64,000 bases of DNA from Catellatospora bangladeshensis (GTDB lineage: Bacteria > Actinomycetota > Actinomycetes > Mycobacteriales > Micromonosporaceae): NCBI RefSeq assembly GCF_016862575.1, contig NZ_BONF01000011.1, positions 1 through 64,000 on the forward strand, in the 5' to 3' direction. A model generated the notes under the pieces. The model was not told the origin of the DNA, searched no databases, and saw nothing but the letters and a program-made list of their open reading frames with translations. Of this stretch, positions 27,121-35,611 are shown in pieces (position 1 is the stretch's first letter; every line of letters begins with the position of its first letter). The translations under genes were made by a program, and so were the position numbers.

Positions 27121-28392
27121 ATGCAGACTGCGACTTCGGCTCGTGACCCTTTCGACGCCTTGCTCGCTGCCCGCGCTGTTTGTCCTGTCTTCCAGCCCAT
27201 TGTCTCGCTCAGGGACGGGCGGCCCGTGGGATTCGAGGCGCTGGCGCGCGGTCCCGACGGCAGCCAGTACCAGACCCCGGCAGCGCTCTTCGCCGAGGCC
27301 GCACATCGCGGCGTGACCGCGGAACTCGACTGGATCTGCGGCGTCACGGCCTGCGCTGAGGCTCTCGACAGAGGTATGCGCCACGCTCCGCTGTTCCTGA
27401 ACGTGGACCCGGATACGCTCGGCACTCCTTGCCCGGTCGACCTGTTGCCCACTTATGAACGAGCGCTGCAAGAGCTGGACCTCGTCCTGGAGATCACCGA
27501 ACGCCGGGGCGGCAATCCTGCGTCCATCCTGCGTTCGGTGACCACATTCCGGCAGCGGGGAGGCCGCATCGCGATCGACGATGTCGGCGTCGACCCCTTC
27601 AGCCTAAATATGATCTCCATGCTGGCACCAGACGTGATCAAGCTGGACCGGAGTGTCACGCAGGGCGACAAACCATCGTGGGCTCGTACGCTCGTGATCA
27701 ACTCAGTGAAAATGGAAGCTCAGGCGACTGGAGCCGCAGTGCTCTGCGAGGGCATTGAGACCCCGGAGCACTTGGAAGCGGCCCGCGCCATCGGCGCGAC
27801 TCTCGGCCAGGGCTGGTTGTTCGGACGGCCCGGCCGGCTGCCGACGGCGGTCGAACTGTCCGCTGACCCGCTGCCCCGCGTCACCCCATACCCGGGCTGT
27901 GCCTCCACCCCGTTCGCGGCGATACGCGATCGCGTCCGGACGCTACCCATGAGCCAGCACATGCTCGTGCCGTTGTGCGGCCTGCTGGAGGAGATGGCCC
28001 AGCACACCGATGCCGTCCGCATGCTGTTCGCCGTGGTCCCCAAGACCACGCCCTTCGATGAACAGACCTGGATGACCTACAGCCATATCGCGAAGCGCGG
28101 CGTTGCCGTTGCTGTGTTCGGTCAGGAGTCACCAGCTCCTCTGGGAGCCGGAGTCCACGTCGTGCCGCTGCCGGATACCGACCCGCTGCTAGACGAACGC
28201 GTCCTCATCGCGGTGGGCAGCCACTTCGCAGCCGCAATGCTTGCGCATCGTGCCGAACCTACGCGTACGTGCGACGGCGAATCGCAGATCTACGATGCCG
28301 TTTTGACATACGACCGCAGGATCGTGATCGAGGCGCTTCACGCGCTCGTTAGCCGACTCACTTCGCTACCTGCCAATGCGCCTGGGCTGTGA
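27121..28392 (+). CDS. EAL-domain c-di-GMP phosphodiesterase with C-terminal DICT domain
   Basis: 423 aa from ATG 27121, preceded by GGGGGCCGGG; a GTG at 27091 is possible. Residues about 18-245 form an EAL domain with all key positions visible: PVFQPIVSL, GFEALARGP (metal Glu), LFLNVDPDTL (Asn), LVLEITERRG (Glu), IAIDDVGVDPFS (Asp pair), VIKLDRSV (Lys) and LCEGIETPEHL with GATLGQGWLFG. It should hydrolyse c-di-GMP to pGpG. The rest (about 270-423: MLVPLCGLLEEMAQHTDAV, VVPKTTPFDEQTWMTY, VLTYDRRIVIEALHALV) matches the DICT sensory domain often attached to EAL and GGDEF proteins. The GGDEF cyclase at 16 kb would oppose it. Confidence 0.9.
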   Translation: MQTATSARDPFDALLAARAVCPVFQPIVSLRDGRPVGFEALARGPDGSQYQTPAALFAEAAHRGVTAELDWICGVTACAEALDRGMRHAPLFLNVDPDTLGTPCPVDLLPTYERALQELDLVLEITERRGGNPASILRSVTTFRQRGGRIAIDDVGVDPFSLNMISMLAPDVIKLDRSVTQGDKPSWARTLVINSVKMEAQATGAAVLCEGIETPEHLEAARAIGATLGQGWLFGRPGRLPTAVELSADPLPRVTPYPGCASTPFAAIRDRVRTLPMSQHMLVPLCGLLEEMAQHTDAVRMLFAVVPKTTPFDEQTWMTYSHIAKRGVAVAVFGQESPAPLGAGVHVVPLPDTDPLLDERVLIAVGSHFAAAMLAHRAEPTRTCDGESQIYDAVLTYDRRIVIEALHALVSRLTSLPANAPGL

Positions 28393-28964
28393 GTTAACCC
28401 CGTCGGCCTAGCAGCTCCGACCGGTGCCAAGTCTCCCCGTCCGAGAAGTAGCTGATGATCGCGGTGACCCTCCGGCTGGTGGTTTAGGAATTCTCGATCG
28501 CCGCTGAAAGCAGGGTGTCGGCCTGGCGAAATCCCAGCTAGCGGGGCGGCCAGGCCGATCCAGCCGTATCCCCGATCGGCCCTCGGTGACCGCGGTATCG
28601 GGCGCGATCGGGCACGGTCGGGCACGGCGCTCAGCCTGTACCTGGTTCACGCGGCGGATTCCGGCGGCGATGGCTCGCGAAGACAGCTAGGTCACGCGAT
28701 GGCCCGGCGAGCGCCAGATCAGCATGAGGTTGCCTCGCTTTGACGGACAGGATGTCCGTCGAAGCGGGTCATGCTCAGCGGAGGCTGAGGGTTCCAATCG
28801 CCCCCGCCTGAAGTGGAGCTCCGAGGGCGGGGATTGCGCTGGACGTGAACATGAGCCGGTTTTTGGCGGCGTGGCCGGGCTGCCCCGTCCAGTGGGCCGG
28901 TTCTCATAGCTGGGCGCATCGTGAGCACAATGAAACGCTCAGTGACGCGCGAGGGGAGTTGCCG
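28393..28964. other. Intergenic leader region with hairpins upstream of the sigma factor
   Basis: About 570 bases with no convincing gene. At 28736-28766 CGCTTTGACGGACA pairs with TGTCCGTCGAAGCG (13 of 14 bp, 3-nt loop). A second imperfect GC-rich stem lies at about 28797-28843. These may be a terminator for the EAL gene or a structured leader of the sigma operon; GAGGGGAG at 28951-28958 is the ribosome binding site of the next gene. Confidence 0.4.
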
Positions 28965-29540
28965 GTGGCCGAGCTGCGCCCGAACATCGCCGACCTCACG
29001 GCGGCGGTGAATGCGGCTCAGCGCGGAGACGAGGCTGCGTTCAATCGGATCTACCTGGCGGTTCAGCCGTCGCTGCTGCGTTACCTGCGGGTCCTGGTCG
29101 GCCCGGACGCCGAGGACGTCGCCTCGGAGAGCTGGCTGCAGATCGTCCGCGACCTGCACACCTTTCGTGGTGACGCTGACGGGTTCCGACGCTGGGCGGC
29201 CACCGTGGCCCGGCACCGGGCCATGGACCACCTGCGGCACCACCAGCGCCGCCCGTCGGTGCCCGTCCCGGCCGAGGCCATGGCGCACCTGCCCGCGCGC
29301 GAAACCACTGAAAGTGACGCCGAGCAGCTGATGACCACCGACAGCGCGCTGGCGCTCATCGCCTCGCTACCCACCGACCAAGCCGAGGCGGTACTGCTGC
29401 GGGCGGTGATGGGACTGGACACGAAAGCGGCCGCCGACGTACTCGGCAAGCGGCCCGGAGCGGTGCGCATGGCCGCCCACCGGGGCCTGCGCCGTCTTGC
29501 CGACGTGCTCGCGCGCACCACCCGGTGCAGGGCGGGCTGA
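28965..29540 (+). CDS. ECF RNA polymerase sigma factor
   Basis: 191 aa from GTG 28965 (VAELRPNIADLTAAVNAAQ), chosen because GAGGGGAG sits 6 nt upstream; the open frame reaches 28845 without protein-like sequence. Sigma-70 region 2: AAFNRIYLAVQPSLLRYLRV, GPDAEDVASESWLQIVRDLHTF, WAATVARHRAMDHLRHHQRR. Region 4: LIASLPTDQAEAVLLRAVMG, DTKAAADVLGKRPGAVRMA, AHRGLRRLADVL. No extra C-terminal domain. It directs transcription of an unknown regulon, often including its own promoter. The membrane protein 34 nt downstream is the likely regulator. Confidence 0.9.
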   Translation: MAELRPNIADLTAAVNAAQRGDEAAFNRIYLAVQPSLLRYLRVLVGPDAEDVASESWLQIVRDLHTFRGDADGFRRWAATVARHRAMDHLRHHQRRPSVPVPAEAMAHLPARETTESDAEQLMTTDSALALIASLPTDQAEAVLLRAVMGLDTKAAADVLGKRPGAVRMAAHRGLRRLADVLARTTRCRAG

Positions 29541-29574
29541 CGCCCGGCACAGACCCGACGCCCAACGAGGTGAC

Positions 29575-30627
29575 ATGAGCGAGTTCCATACGACCGACGC
29601 GTTCGACCCCGATGCGTGCGAAGGGATGCTCGACGGCGCTCGGACACAGGTCCCCGGCCATGGACCGGTCGGCGATCTGCTGGCGCTCGCGGCCGCACCG
29701 GGGCGACCAGAGGAGTTGGCCGGGGCGTCCACGGTGATGACGGCCTTCCGCGCCGCGTACCCCCGGCATGTTGCGCGGACCCGCAGGAGACTGGGGCGTG
29801 CCCTCGCGCTCAAGGTCGGGGCGGTCGTCGCTGCGCTCACCGTCGGCGGTGTCGCCTTCGCGGCGCACTCGGGCGTGCTGCCCAGCCCGTTTCCAGCTAC
29901 ACCGGACCGGACCGCGCCGGTTGCCTCCCGTCCAGGCGGCACGTCCGCCTCCGGCTCCAGCCCCGGCGCTAGCGCCTCGCCGCCGGCCTCGCTGCTGCCC
30001 AGTCCGTCGCTCTCCCCCTCGCCCGCGCCGAACCTACACGGAATGTGCCGGTCCTTTCTGGCCACTGCGGACAAGGACAGACCAAAGGCAATCGACAGCC
30101 CGAAGTACGCGGCCCTGCGCGCCGCTGCGGCTGGCCAGGATCTGGTCACGTACTGCACGACACTGCTCGCGTCGAAGGGCAACCAGCCGACCACCCGACC
30201 CGGCAACGGGCCGTCGGCGAAAGCGACCAAGGCACACCCATCGGCCAAGCCCAACAAGGCCAAGCCGAAGCAGAACGGTGAGCGTGACAACGCAGCAGTG
30301 ATCGTCGTCATCAGCAGGACGCACCCTCGCTGGTCCCACACGCAACTCCGACTGGCTATTCACACTGTTCCGGCCACGTGTTTTGCGACCCACCCCAACC
30401 CTCGCTGCCGGCCATCCGTTACTGAGGGCGACGCGGAGCCTGCGCGCGATTTGGTCCGTGCGGCCGGAGTCACGAAACCCTGTCGCGTCGCGCATCGACC
30501 CATCATCGGAGTACCCATGCCGTCACCACCTTCATGGGAACACCGAGCCGACCCGATGCCCGAGTTGTCACCGCTCGGCGTGGAGGTTCAACTCGGCCAG
30601 CGACACATACGCACCTCGAAGCGCTGA
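29575..30627 (+). CDS. Anti-sigma-like single-pass membrane protein with an altered C-terminus
   Basis: 350 aa from ATG 29575 (MSEFHTTDAFDPDACEGML). N-terminal cytoplasmic part about 75 residues, Arg-rich border (RHVARTRRRLGRALAL), one membrane segment (VGAVVAALTVGGVAFAAH), then a Ser/Pro-rich extracytoplasmic linker and MCRSFLATADKDRPKAIDSP. Position directly after an ECF sigma gene suggests anti-sigma function, though the zinc-finger HxxxCxxC motif is absent. From about residue 245 (after KPKQNGERDN) the sequence becomes low-quality and Arg/His/Pro-rich up to the repeat at 30656, suggesting the original stop was lost and the frame runs into rearranged DNA. Confidence 0.7.
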   Translation: MSEFHTTDAFDPDACEGMLDGARTQVPGHGPVGDLLALAAAPGRPEELAGASTVMTAFRAAYPRHVARTRRRLGRALALKVGAVVAALTVGGVAFAAHSGVLPSPFPATPDRTAPVASRPGGTSASGSSPGASASPPASLLPSPSLSPSPAPNLHGMCRSFLATADKDRPKAIDSPKYAALRAAAAGQDLVTYCTTLLASKGNQPTTRPGNGPSAKATKAHPSAKPNKAKPKQNGERDNAAVIVVISRTHPRWSHTQLRLAIHTVPATCFATHPNPRCRPSVTEGDAEPARDLVRAAGVTKPCRVAHRPIIGVPMPSPPSWEHRADPMPELSPLGVEVQLGQRHIRTSKR

Positions 30628-30655
30628 CCTGCATGTTGGTAAAGGGTTTGTATCG

Positions 30656-30920
30656 GGGGCAACACAAACCAAAACCCAACCAGGTCCGACGCTGTCGACG
30701 TCGATCCAGTTGATCTAGCGGCTGTTCACGGCGGCGTTCCGGGTCTCGACACCTTCACGGTGGAGCACCTCCTGGGGCGCCGCCTTGCCAACCCATATCA
30801 AGTTGTGGCTGTTTCTCCCTTTTCACTCCCGTTTTCGACTCTGTGTAGAGCGTACCCACCCGCAGTCCGCGGTGTCCATTTGGTCACCCTGTAGGGGTTA
30901 CGCTGCAGAACCTTCTTCCT
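30656..30920 (+). repeat. Duplicated 260-bp junction sequence, copy B
   Basis: Partner of 26177-26440. The left end reads GATQTKTQPG then PTLSTSIQLI and TAG (30716-30718), the same recombinase tail as copy A (GATRTKTQPG ... LSTSLQLI). The right end contains the last codons and TGA stop of the HAD-type gene at 30884. The spacing between copies is 4.48 kb. Confidence 0.8.
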
Positions 30921-31555
30921 TCACCCATTGCCCGGTAGTCCGCGACAGTGAGGCCGCAGCGCGGATCCACGCGATGCAGGAGGGCCGGAACGCTGGAGTT
31001 CGTTGCCACCCACTTCCGGTCGGCGTCGGTGATCTCATCATCGACCCACACAAACCGGCGCCCCGCGGCCCACTCGACAAGGTGGCGTGTCTTCCAGGGC
31101 AGCCGACCGTCGTCATGATCGTCCGGCCAGTCGACGATGGGCAGACGAGGCAGGCCGAGCCGGGGCGCGAGCACTTCGTTCGCTTCGGCCATCCAGGTCG
31201 TGGCCCAAACCAGGTCACACGGCAACACGGCCAGGCGGCGGCCGTATTCGGGGTCGAGCCCGGCAAGCAACGGGTTGGCTTCGTCGCCCACCTGCCGCGC
31301 GGCGCCGGCGAACGGCAGGAGCGTTCCGTCCACGTCGCGGAACAGCAGCGGACGTGTACCGATCCCGTGTTCGGCGAGGTAGCGCACGCCCGCATCGCCG
31401 AGGTCCATGTCCGGCCAAATCTGGTGCGCGGCCCAATCCAGCCATTCGTGCGGCGGCTCGTCAGCCTGAAAGTAGGCAGTCCTTTCGGCCTCGTCCATGC
31501 CGCCGGACTCCCACCAGTGCCACCAGACCATCAGGTGCCACTCGCCGTCGCCCAT
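30884..31555 (-). CDS. HAD-family hydrolase-like protein, probably fused or damaged at its N-terminus
   Basis: 223 aa. The HAD signature is RPLLFRDVDGTLLPF (DxDGT, about residues 68-82), then LVWATTWMAEANEVLAPRLG (motif II region), WKTRHLVEW (Lys) and RRFVWVDDEITDAD (motif III/IV acids). It probably acts on a phosphorylated metabolite. The first 60 residues (HLMVWWHWWESGGMDEA...) are unusual for HADs. In the same frame upstream, an ATG at 31678 with GAGGAGG before it reads MDDRTRKLLDAAVREQLD ... LSPWRAYP, then an in-frame TAG at 31583-31585, then IERFSIGWR and this ORF. The locus may be two neighbouring genes fused by a deletion plus a nonsense mutation. Confidence 0.65.
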   Translation of the reverse strand: MGDGEWHLMVWWHWWESGGMDEAERTAYFQADEPPHEWLDWAAHQIWPDMDLGDAGVRYLAEHGIGTRPLLFRDVDGTLLPFAGAARQVGDEANPLLAGLDPEYGRRLAVLPCDLVWATTWMAEANEVLAPRLGLPRLPIVDWPDDHDDGRLPWKTRHLVEWAAGRRFVWVDDEITDADRKWVATNSSVPALLHRVDPRCGLTVADYRAMGEGRRFCSVTPTG

Positions 31556-31800
31556 CCGCCAGCCGATGCTGAACCGCTCGATCTACGGGTACGCCCGCCA
31601 CGGCGACAGAACACGCCCATGGGCGTCAAGCTGCTCGCGCACCGCGGCGTCGAGAAGTTTGCGCGTTCGGTCATCCATCGCCCGTCCTCCTCAGCTCAGC
31701 TCGGTAGCCGTCCAGCGCCCATACCGTGCACGCTGAAGCTCACCGGGTTCTGCTCGATCTATCCGGTGATCATCTGCCTACGGGAACTACCTGAGCAGAG

Positions 31801-33756
31801 TCAGACAGAGTCGCGGGACGCGTTCGTTGGTGCGGCCTCACTCCACTGCTGTTGTGCAGGTACGGAATAGCTGGGTTGCCCGATCGTTTCCTGTCGCACT
31901 ACGTCGGCGGGTGGACCGGCCCATACTTCGCAGATGTGATCAGTCAGGTTGGCTGCCCGTGCTTCGATATCATCATCGGTCCAAGCGTCGGGATGGTCCC
32001 TGATCAGCTGCCTGGACAGCACCAGCAGGCTGTATTTCTCAAGTAGACTACGCTTGCCCAGGCCAACCTCACCGCCGGGAGTCATCCCGGCCGCCTCTGG
32101 GTCAGTCCACGGCCGATTCGACAGGGCACCGTTGAGGCTCTTTGCGACCAGGGTGAGGTTGCCAAGCGTCTGGATGCGTCGGTCACGGTCAGCCGCCTGC
32201 TCGGGCGTGAGCCGTGGCTCTGGGTTCCAGTGGGTTCGCCATGACTGCGGCATGACATGTTCGATCTCAAGCTTGGCCGGAAGCGTGACGTTCTCGTGGA
32301 ATTCGGTCCGGAGATTTCTTTCGATCGCCTCCAACACGACGCGGAGACGAGTTTGACGGATGTGTCCATAAAGCTTGAGCGAGGGAAGCTCCGCCTTCAT
32401 CATGTCGTCCGTAGGCCATAGGCGCGCGTCTGCACGTTGAGCAGCGAGGAAGTCCCGGACAGCATCGCCAGCCGAGTCGATCGGAGTTCGATCGAGAAGC
32501 TTGAGGATGGAGACCATGGTCTTGTTGACGTCCTTCATGGTCATCCGCAGCAGCGTGCGGCGCATGACCCAGCTCTCCAATGCCCCGAGGGCGGTCTCCA
32601 CCTGCTTTTCCGGCACCTTGTGATTGTCCGAAAGCAGCCACAGCAGCAGCGGGCTGGTCGCGGCGAGTCCCATCGTCTCGATGACGCGGGAGTAGAACGA
32701 CCCCTGGGCCGTGTCCTCCGGGAGATTCGCTAAGGCGCGATAGGTATCCGCGTCCCTACGGAACTCGCTCAGGAGCTGGCTCGCGCCTGCCCGATTGGAC
32801 ATGTATGGCGCCGCGTGCTCAGTGAAGACGCGGAAGACCTGCTCGGTCTTCACCTCTTCGCTCAATCGCATGGTGAGCCAGTACTGCACGAAGATGTCGA
32901 TACGGGAGCGCTGGTGACGCCCCTGGACAATCTCGGCGCGCCACCAGTCATCGTCGAAGTCGACCCAGTGCGTCTCTGACCATTCCTCGACGTCGGCGCC
33001 AGCCTTCGCACCCTGTTGGAAAACCCAATTCTTGATCAGATCAGCCTTGAGAAGCGGTGTCCCGCGATCGTTAAGCGTCTCGAAGATCAGTTGAGAGTCG
33101 TCGTGGCCCGTCAGGTTGATCGCGACGATATAGAGCCCGTCCCGCAACGTCGACGAGAGCGCCGCCGCACGTGCCTGCTCAGTTCCCGGTGGGGTGTTAC
33201 CGTCATCGTCGGGTGTCCCGGTGAGCCAAGCGCGAGCCTCATTTGAGAAGTACTCGTGCGCAGAGATGATTCGGTGCTCCCCCACCCAATCGAGCGCCGG
33301 ATCCATCGCCTGAGCGAATGCAGCCCGATCATGCTTGGATGGCCACAGCTTGAAACGCTCAGGCTTGCCCCGAAAGGCTGTCGAACGGTTGAGAATGAGC
33401 TCTTCGAGATCCTCTGCAAGTAGGTCGTGCCCACGCTCGGCGATTACCGCCTGGACCGCATCGATCACGAGCTGGACCGTGGTCATGCGCTGCTGCCCGT
33501 CAATCACCATGTGTCGAGTGACATCCCCGACGACTGGAGGCTTCGACTCGTAGACGACTGCCCCGAGGAAGTGGTGCGGCACGGCCGGCTCAGCGCCATC
33601 GGCGATCACATGACTCTCGGCAACGCGAACGATGTCGGCCCACAGAGGCGCCCACTGATCTTCTTCGTTCCAGACATATGGCCGCTGGAAGGGCGGGATC
33701 TCGTAGTGCATCTTGCCGTCGAACAACTGACGAGGACTGAGCGCGTCTGCCTTCAC
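31801..33756 (-). CDS. GmrSD-like DUF262/DUF1524 protein (type IV-like restriction or related defence nuclease)
   Basis: 651 aa from GTG 33756 (VKADALSPRQLF), chosen because GGAG lies 8 nt upstream. The N-terminal DUF262 domain shows IPPFQRPYVWNEED, FLGAVVY, VIDGQQRMTTVQL (the ParB-like DGQQR motif) and LIFETLNDRGTPLLKADLI. The C-terminal DUF1524 domain has the HNH-type LEIEHVMPQSW (about 555-565) and TLGNLTLVAKSLNGALSN. In GmrSD enzymes DUF262 is an NTP-dependent DNA-binding module and DUF1524 the nuclease acting on modified (e.g. glucosylated) phage DNA; both are in one chain here. It lies in a defence island, with an IS701 element 300 nt upstream. Confidence 0.88.
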   Translation of the reverse strand: MKADALSPRQLFDGKMHYEIPPFQRPYVWNEEDQWAPLWADIVRVAESHVIADGAEPAVPHHFLGAVVYESKPPVVGDVTRHMVIDGQQRMTTVQLVIDAVQAVIAERGHDLLAEDLEELILNRSTAFRGKPERFKLWPSKHDRAAFAQAMDPALDWVGEHRIISAHEYFSNEARAWLTGTPDDDGNTPPGTEQARAAALSSTLRDGLYIVAINLTGHDDSQLIFETLNDRGTPLLKADLIKNWVFQQGAKAGADVEEWSETHWVDFDDDWWRAEIVQGRHQRSRIDIFVQYWLTMRLSEEVKTEQVFRVFTEHAAPYMSNRAGASQLLSEFRRDADTYRALANLPEDTAQGSFYSRVIETMGLAATSPLLLWLLSDNHKVPEKQVETALGALESWVMRRTLLRMTMKDVNKTMVSILKLLDRTPIDSAGDAVRDFLAAQRADARLWPTDDMMKAELPSLKLYGHIRQTRLRVVLEAIERNLRTEFHENVTLPAKLEIEHVMPQSWRTHWNPEPRLTPEQAADRDRRIQTLGNLTLVAKSLNGALSNRPWTDPEAAGMTPGGEVGLGKRSLLEKYSLLVLSRQLIRDHPDAWTDDDIEARAANLTDHICEVWAGPPADVVRQETIGQPSYSVPAQQQWSEAAPTNASRDSV

Positions 33757-33926
33757 CGATGCCACTCCAACTCGACCACGAACGGACCAGACGCATCCTG
33801 CCAGACAGCCCCGACGGCGACACCGGTCGTCCCGCCCGCACCACGGTTGCGTCCAGGGTCGTGGTGTACAACGGCGAGGTACAGGTACGCGGGACCTCCG
33901 GTGGCAGCGACGACACGGCCCTGCAT
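33753..33926 (-). CDS. Possible small leader protein of the DUF262 gene
   Basis: A 57-aa reading, MQGRVVAATGGPAYLYLAV ... GAVWQDASGPFVVELEWHR, whose stop overlaps the DUF262 start region by 4 nt. It has balanced composition, but the RBS is weak and no family is recognised. It could be a small regulator, or the end of a gene cut off by the insertion element upstream. Confidence 0.35.
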   Translation of the reverse strand: MQGRVVAATGGPAYLYLAVVHHDPGRNRGAGGTTGVAVGAVWQDASGPFVVELEWHR

Positions 33927-33932
33927 GTAATC

Positions 33933-33974
33933 GTTCGAGTTCGCCCGTATCGAAGATATCGGGCGAACTCGAAC
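33933..33974. promoter_or_regulatory. 15-bp perfect inverted repeat upstream of the DUF262 gene
   Basis: GTTCGAGTTCGCCCG (33933-33947) and its exact complement (33960-33974) surround a 12-nt centre TATCGAAGATAT. It lies 6 nt upstream of the small ORF start, where an operator or a transcript hairpin would control the small ORF and DUF262 genes. Confidence 0.5.
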
Positions 33975-34055
33975 CAGTGGACCCGATGTGGCACAACCCG
34001 AACCGCATTCACACCGCTCAGGGGCCTGCCGTGACTGTTGCCGCCGTCCGCAGGC

Positions 34056-35476
34056 GGGAGTCGTAGTACGGCAGTGCCGGTTCGTGCTCTGAGCTGCCCG
34101 GATGCGTGAGGGCGGCCACCGCCTGATCATCGAATGTTGTGGACAAGTCAATAAGCAAGACGGTGGCCGCTGCGCACAGCGTAGGGCCTGCCGCATCACG
34201 GGTGTTCGACGAGGTGATGGCCCGGATCGCGGGCCGGTTCACGCGGGTCGAGCCGCGGCTGGTGGCCAGGGACTTCGTACGGGCGCTGTTGACGGCGCTG
34301 GACAGGAAGAACTGCTGGCAGCTGGCCGAGGCGGCCGGACATGCGCGTCCTTCGCGGATGCAGCGGCTGCTGCGTGAGGCGGTGTGGGACGCCGAGGTTG
34401 TGGCCGCTGATCTGCGCAGCCTGGTCGTCGACGGGTTGGCGCACCCGGACGCGGTCCTGGTGGTCGACGAGACCGGCTTCTTGAAGAAGGGCGTTTGCTC
34501 GGTCGGGGTGCAGCGCCAATACTGCGGAACCGCCGGGCGGATCGAAAACAGCCAGGTAGCGGTGTTCCTTGCCTATGCCTCGCCACGTGGCCGGGCGCTG
34601 GTCGACCGCAGGCTTTATGTGCCGAAGTCGTGGACCGTCGACGCCGACCGCTGCAGGCAGGCCGGCATCCCGCCAAGCCTGGAGTTCGCGACCAAGCCGG
34701 CCCTGGCCGTGCAGATGATCGACGCGGCGGTCGCCGCGGGCGTGCGGGTCGGTTTCGTCACCGCCGATGAGGCCTACGGCCGCGACCCGGCACTGCGGCA
34801 ACGGCTGCGTGAACTGGGCATCGGCTACGTCCTGGCCGTGGCCCGCAACCACTACGCCCAGGTCACCACGGTGGTCAAGGAGCGTGTCGACGTGACCGAG
34901 TCGTGGCTGTCGGAGCTGGCGTGGCAGCGGCGCAGTTGCGGACCCGGCTCCAAAGGTGAGCGCTTCTACGACTGGGCCTGGGTCGGTATCCACGACGACG
35001 GACCCGGCCTGCACAGCCTGCTCATCCGCCGCAACAGCGACGGCGACCTCGCGTTCTACCGCTGCTGGACCCCGCGACCGGCGCCGCTGGGGACCCTGGT
35101 CCGGGTCGCGGGCAGCAGGTGGACGGTGGAGGAAACGTTCCAGATCGCGAAGGGGCAGGTCGGTCTGGACCAGTACCAATGCCGCAACTGGACCTCATGG
35201 CACCGGTTCACGATCTTGGCGATGCTGGCCTTGGCGGTCCTGACCCTCACCACCCTGGCCCTGGCCAGCACCACCACGACCGAGATGGTCGCCCTGACCG
35301 TCGCCGAGACTCGGCGCCTGATCAACGCGCTGCACCACACGCCACCCGACATCGCCCACCTGCTGCGCTGGTCCTACTGGCGACGCCGACACCAAGCCCT
35401 CGCACGGACCAGTCACTACCGCCGACGCGAGTTACAGCAGCTCAGCCGTCAAACGTGACTGCCGTAGTAGACGATT
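34056..35476 (+). mobile_element. IS701-family insertion sequence (copy 2), apparently complete
   Basis: The left end carries TCGTAGTACGGCAGT (34061-34075) and the right end, just after the transposase stop, ACTGCCGTAGTAGACGA (about 35457-35473). Read inward, the right end is TCGTCTACTACGGCAGT, so the ends form an imperfect inverted repeat. The length of about 1.42 kb fits IS701 elements. I could not see a convincing target duplication. Confidence 0.7.
34139..35458 (+). CDS. IS701-family DDE transposase (copy 2)
   Basis: 439 aa from GTG (VDKSISKTVAAAHSVGP). Core motifs VVDETGFLKKGVCSVGVQR, YCGTAGRIENSQVAVFLAY, VTADEAYGRDPALRQRLR and SRWTVEETFQIAKGQVGLDQ; DDE residues intact. Same length as copy 1 (340-1659) with many substitutions, so a separate family member rather than a recent duplicate. 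It has inserted between the ImmA/XRE/ubiquitin-like block and the DUF262 gene. Confidence 0.92.
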   Translation: MDKSISKTVAAAHSVGPAASRVFDEVMARIAGRFTRVEPRLVARDFVRALLTALDRKNCWQLAEAAGHARPSRMQRLLREAVWDAEVVAADLRSLVVDGLAHPDAVLVVDETGFLKKGVCSVGVQRQYCGTAGRIENSQVAVFLAYASPRGRALVDRRLYVPKSWTVDADRCRQAGIPPSLEFATKPALAVQMIDAAVAAGVRVGFVTADEAYGRDPALRQRLRELGIGYVLAVARNHYAQVTTVVKERVDVTESWLSELAWQRRSCGPGSKGERFYDWAWVGIHDDGPGLHSLLIRRNSDGDLAFYRCWTPRPAPLGTLVRVAGSRWTVEETFQIAKGQVGLDQYQCRNWTSWHRFTILAMLALAVLTLTTLALASTTTTEMVALTVAETRRLINALHHTPPDIAHLLRWSYWRRRHQALARTSHYRRRELQQLSRQT

Positions 35477-35611
35477 CACTACATCAAACGTATGGGCCTG
35501 CCCGTGTCACCCGGCACTGGCAGGCCAGTCTTTTGTTGTGGACTAACCGGCCTCTGCGTTGTGTTCAGCCTTGTCTTGCCGGGCGCTGCCCGCCGGATAG
35601 TTGAGGCGGCG

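Noticed and set aside
30785-31870. 361-codon plus-strand frame
   Set aside because: Antisense to the HAD gene; it begins in the duplicated spacer and shows no domain.
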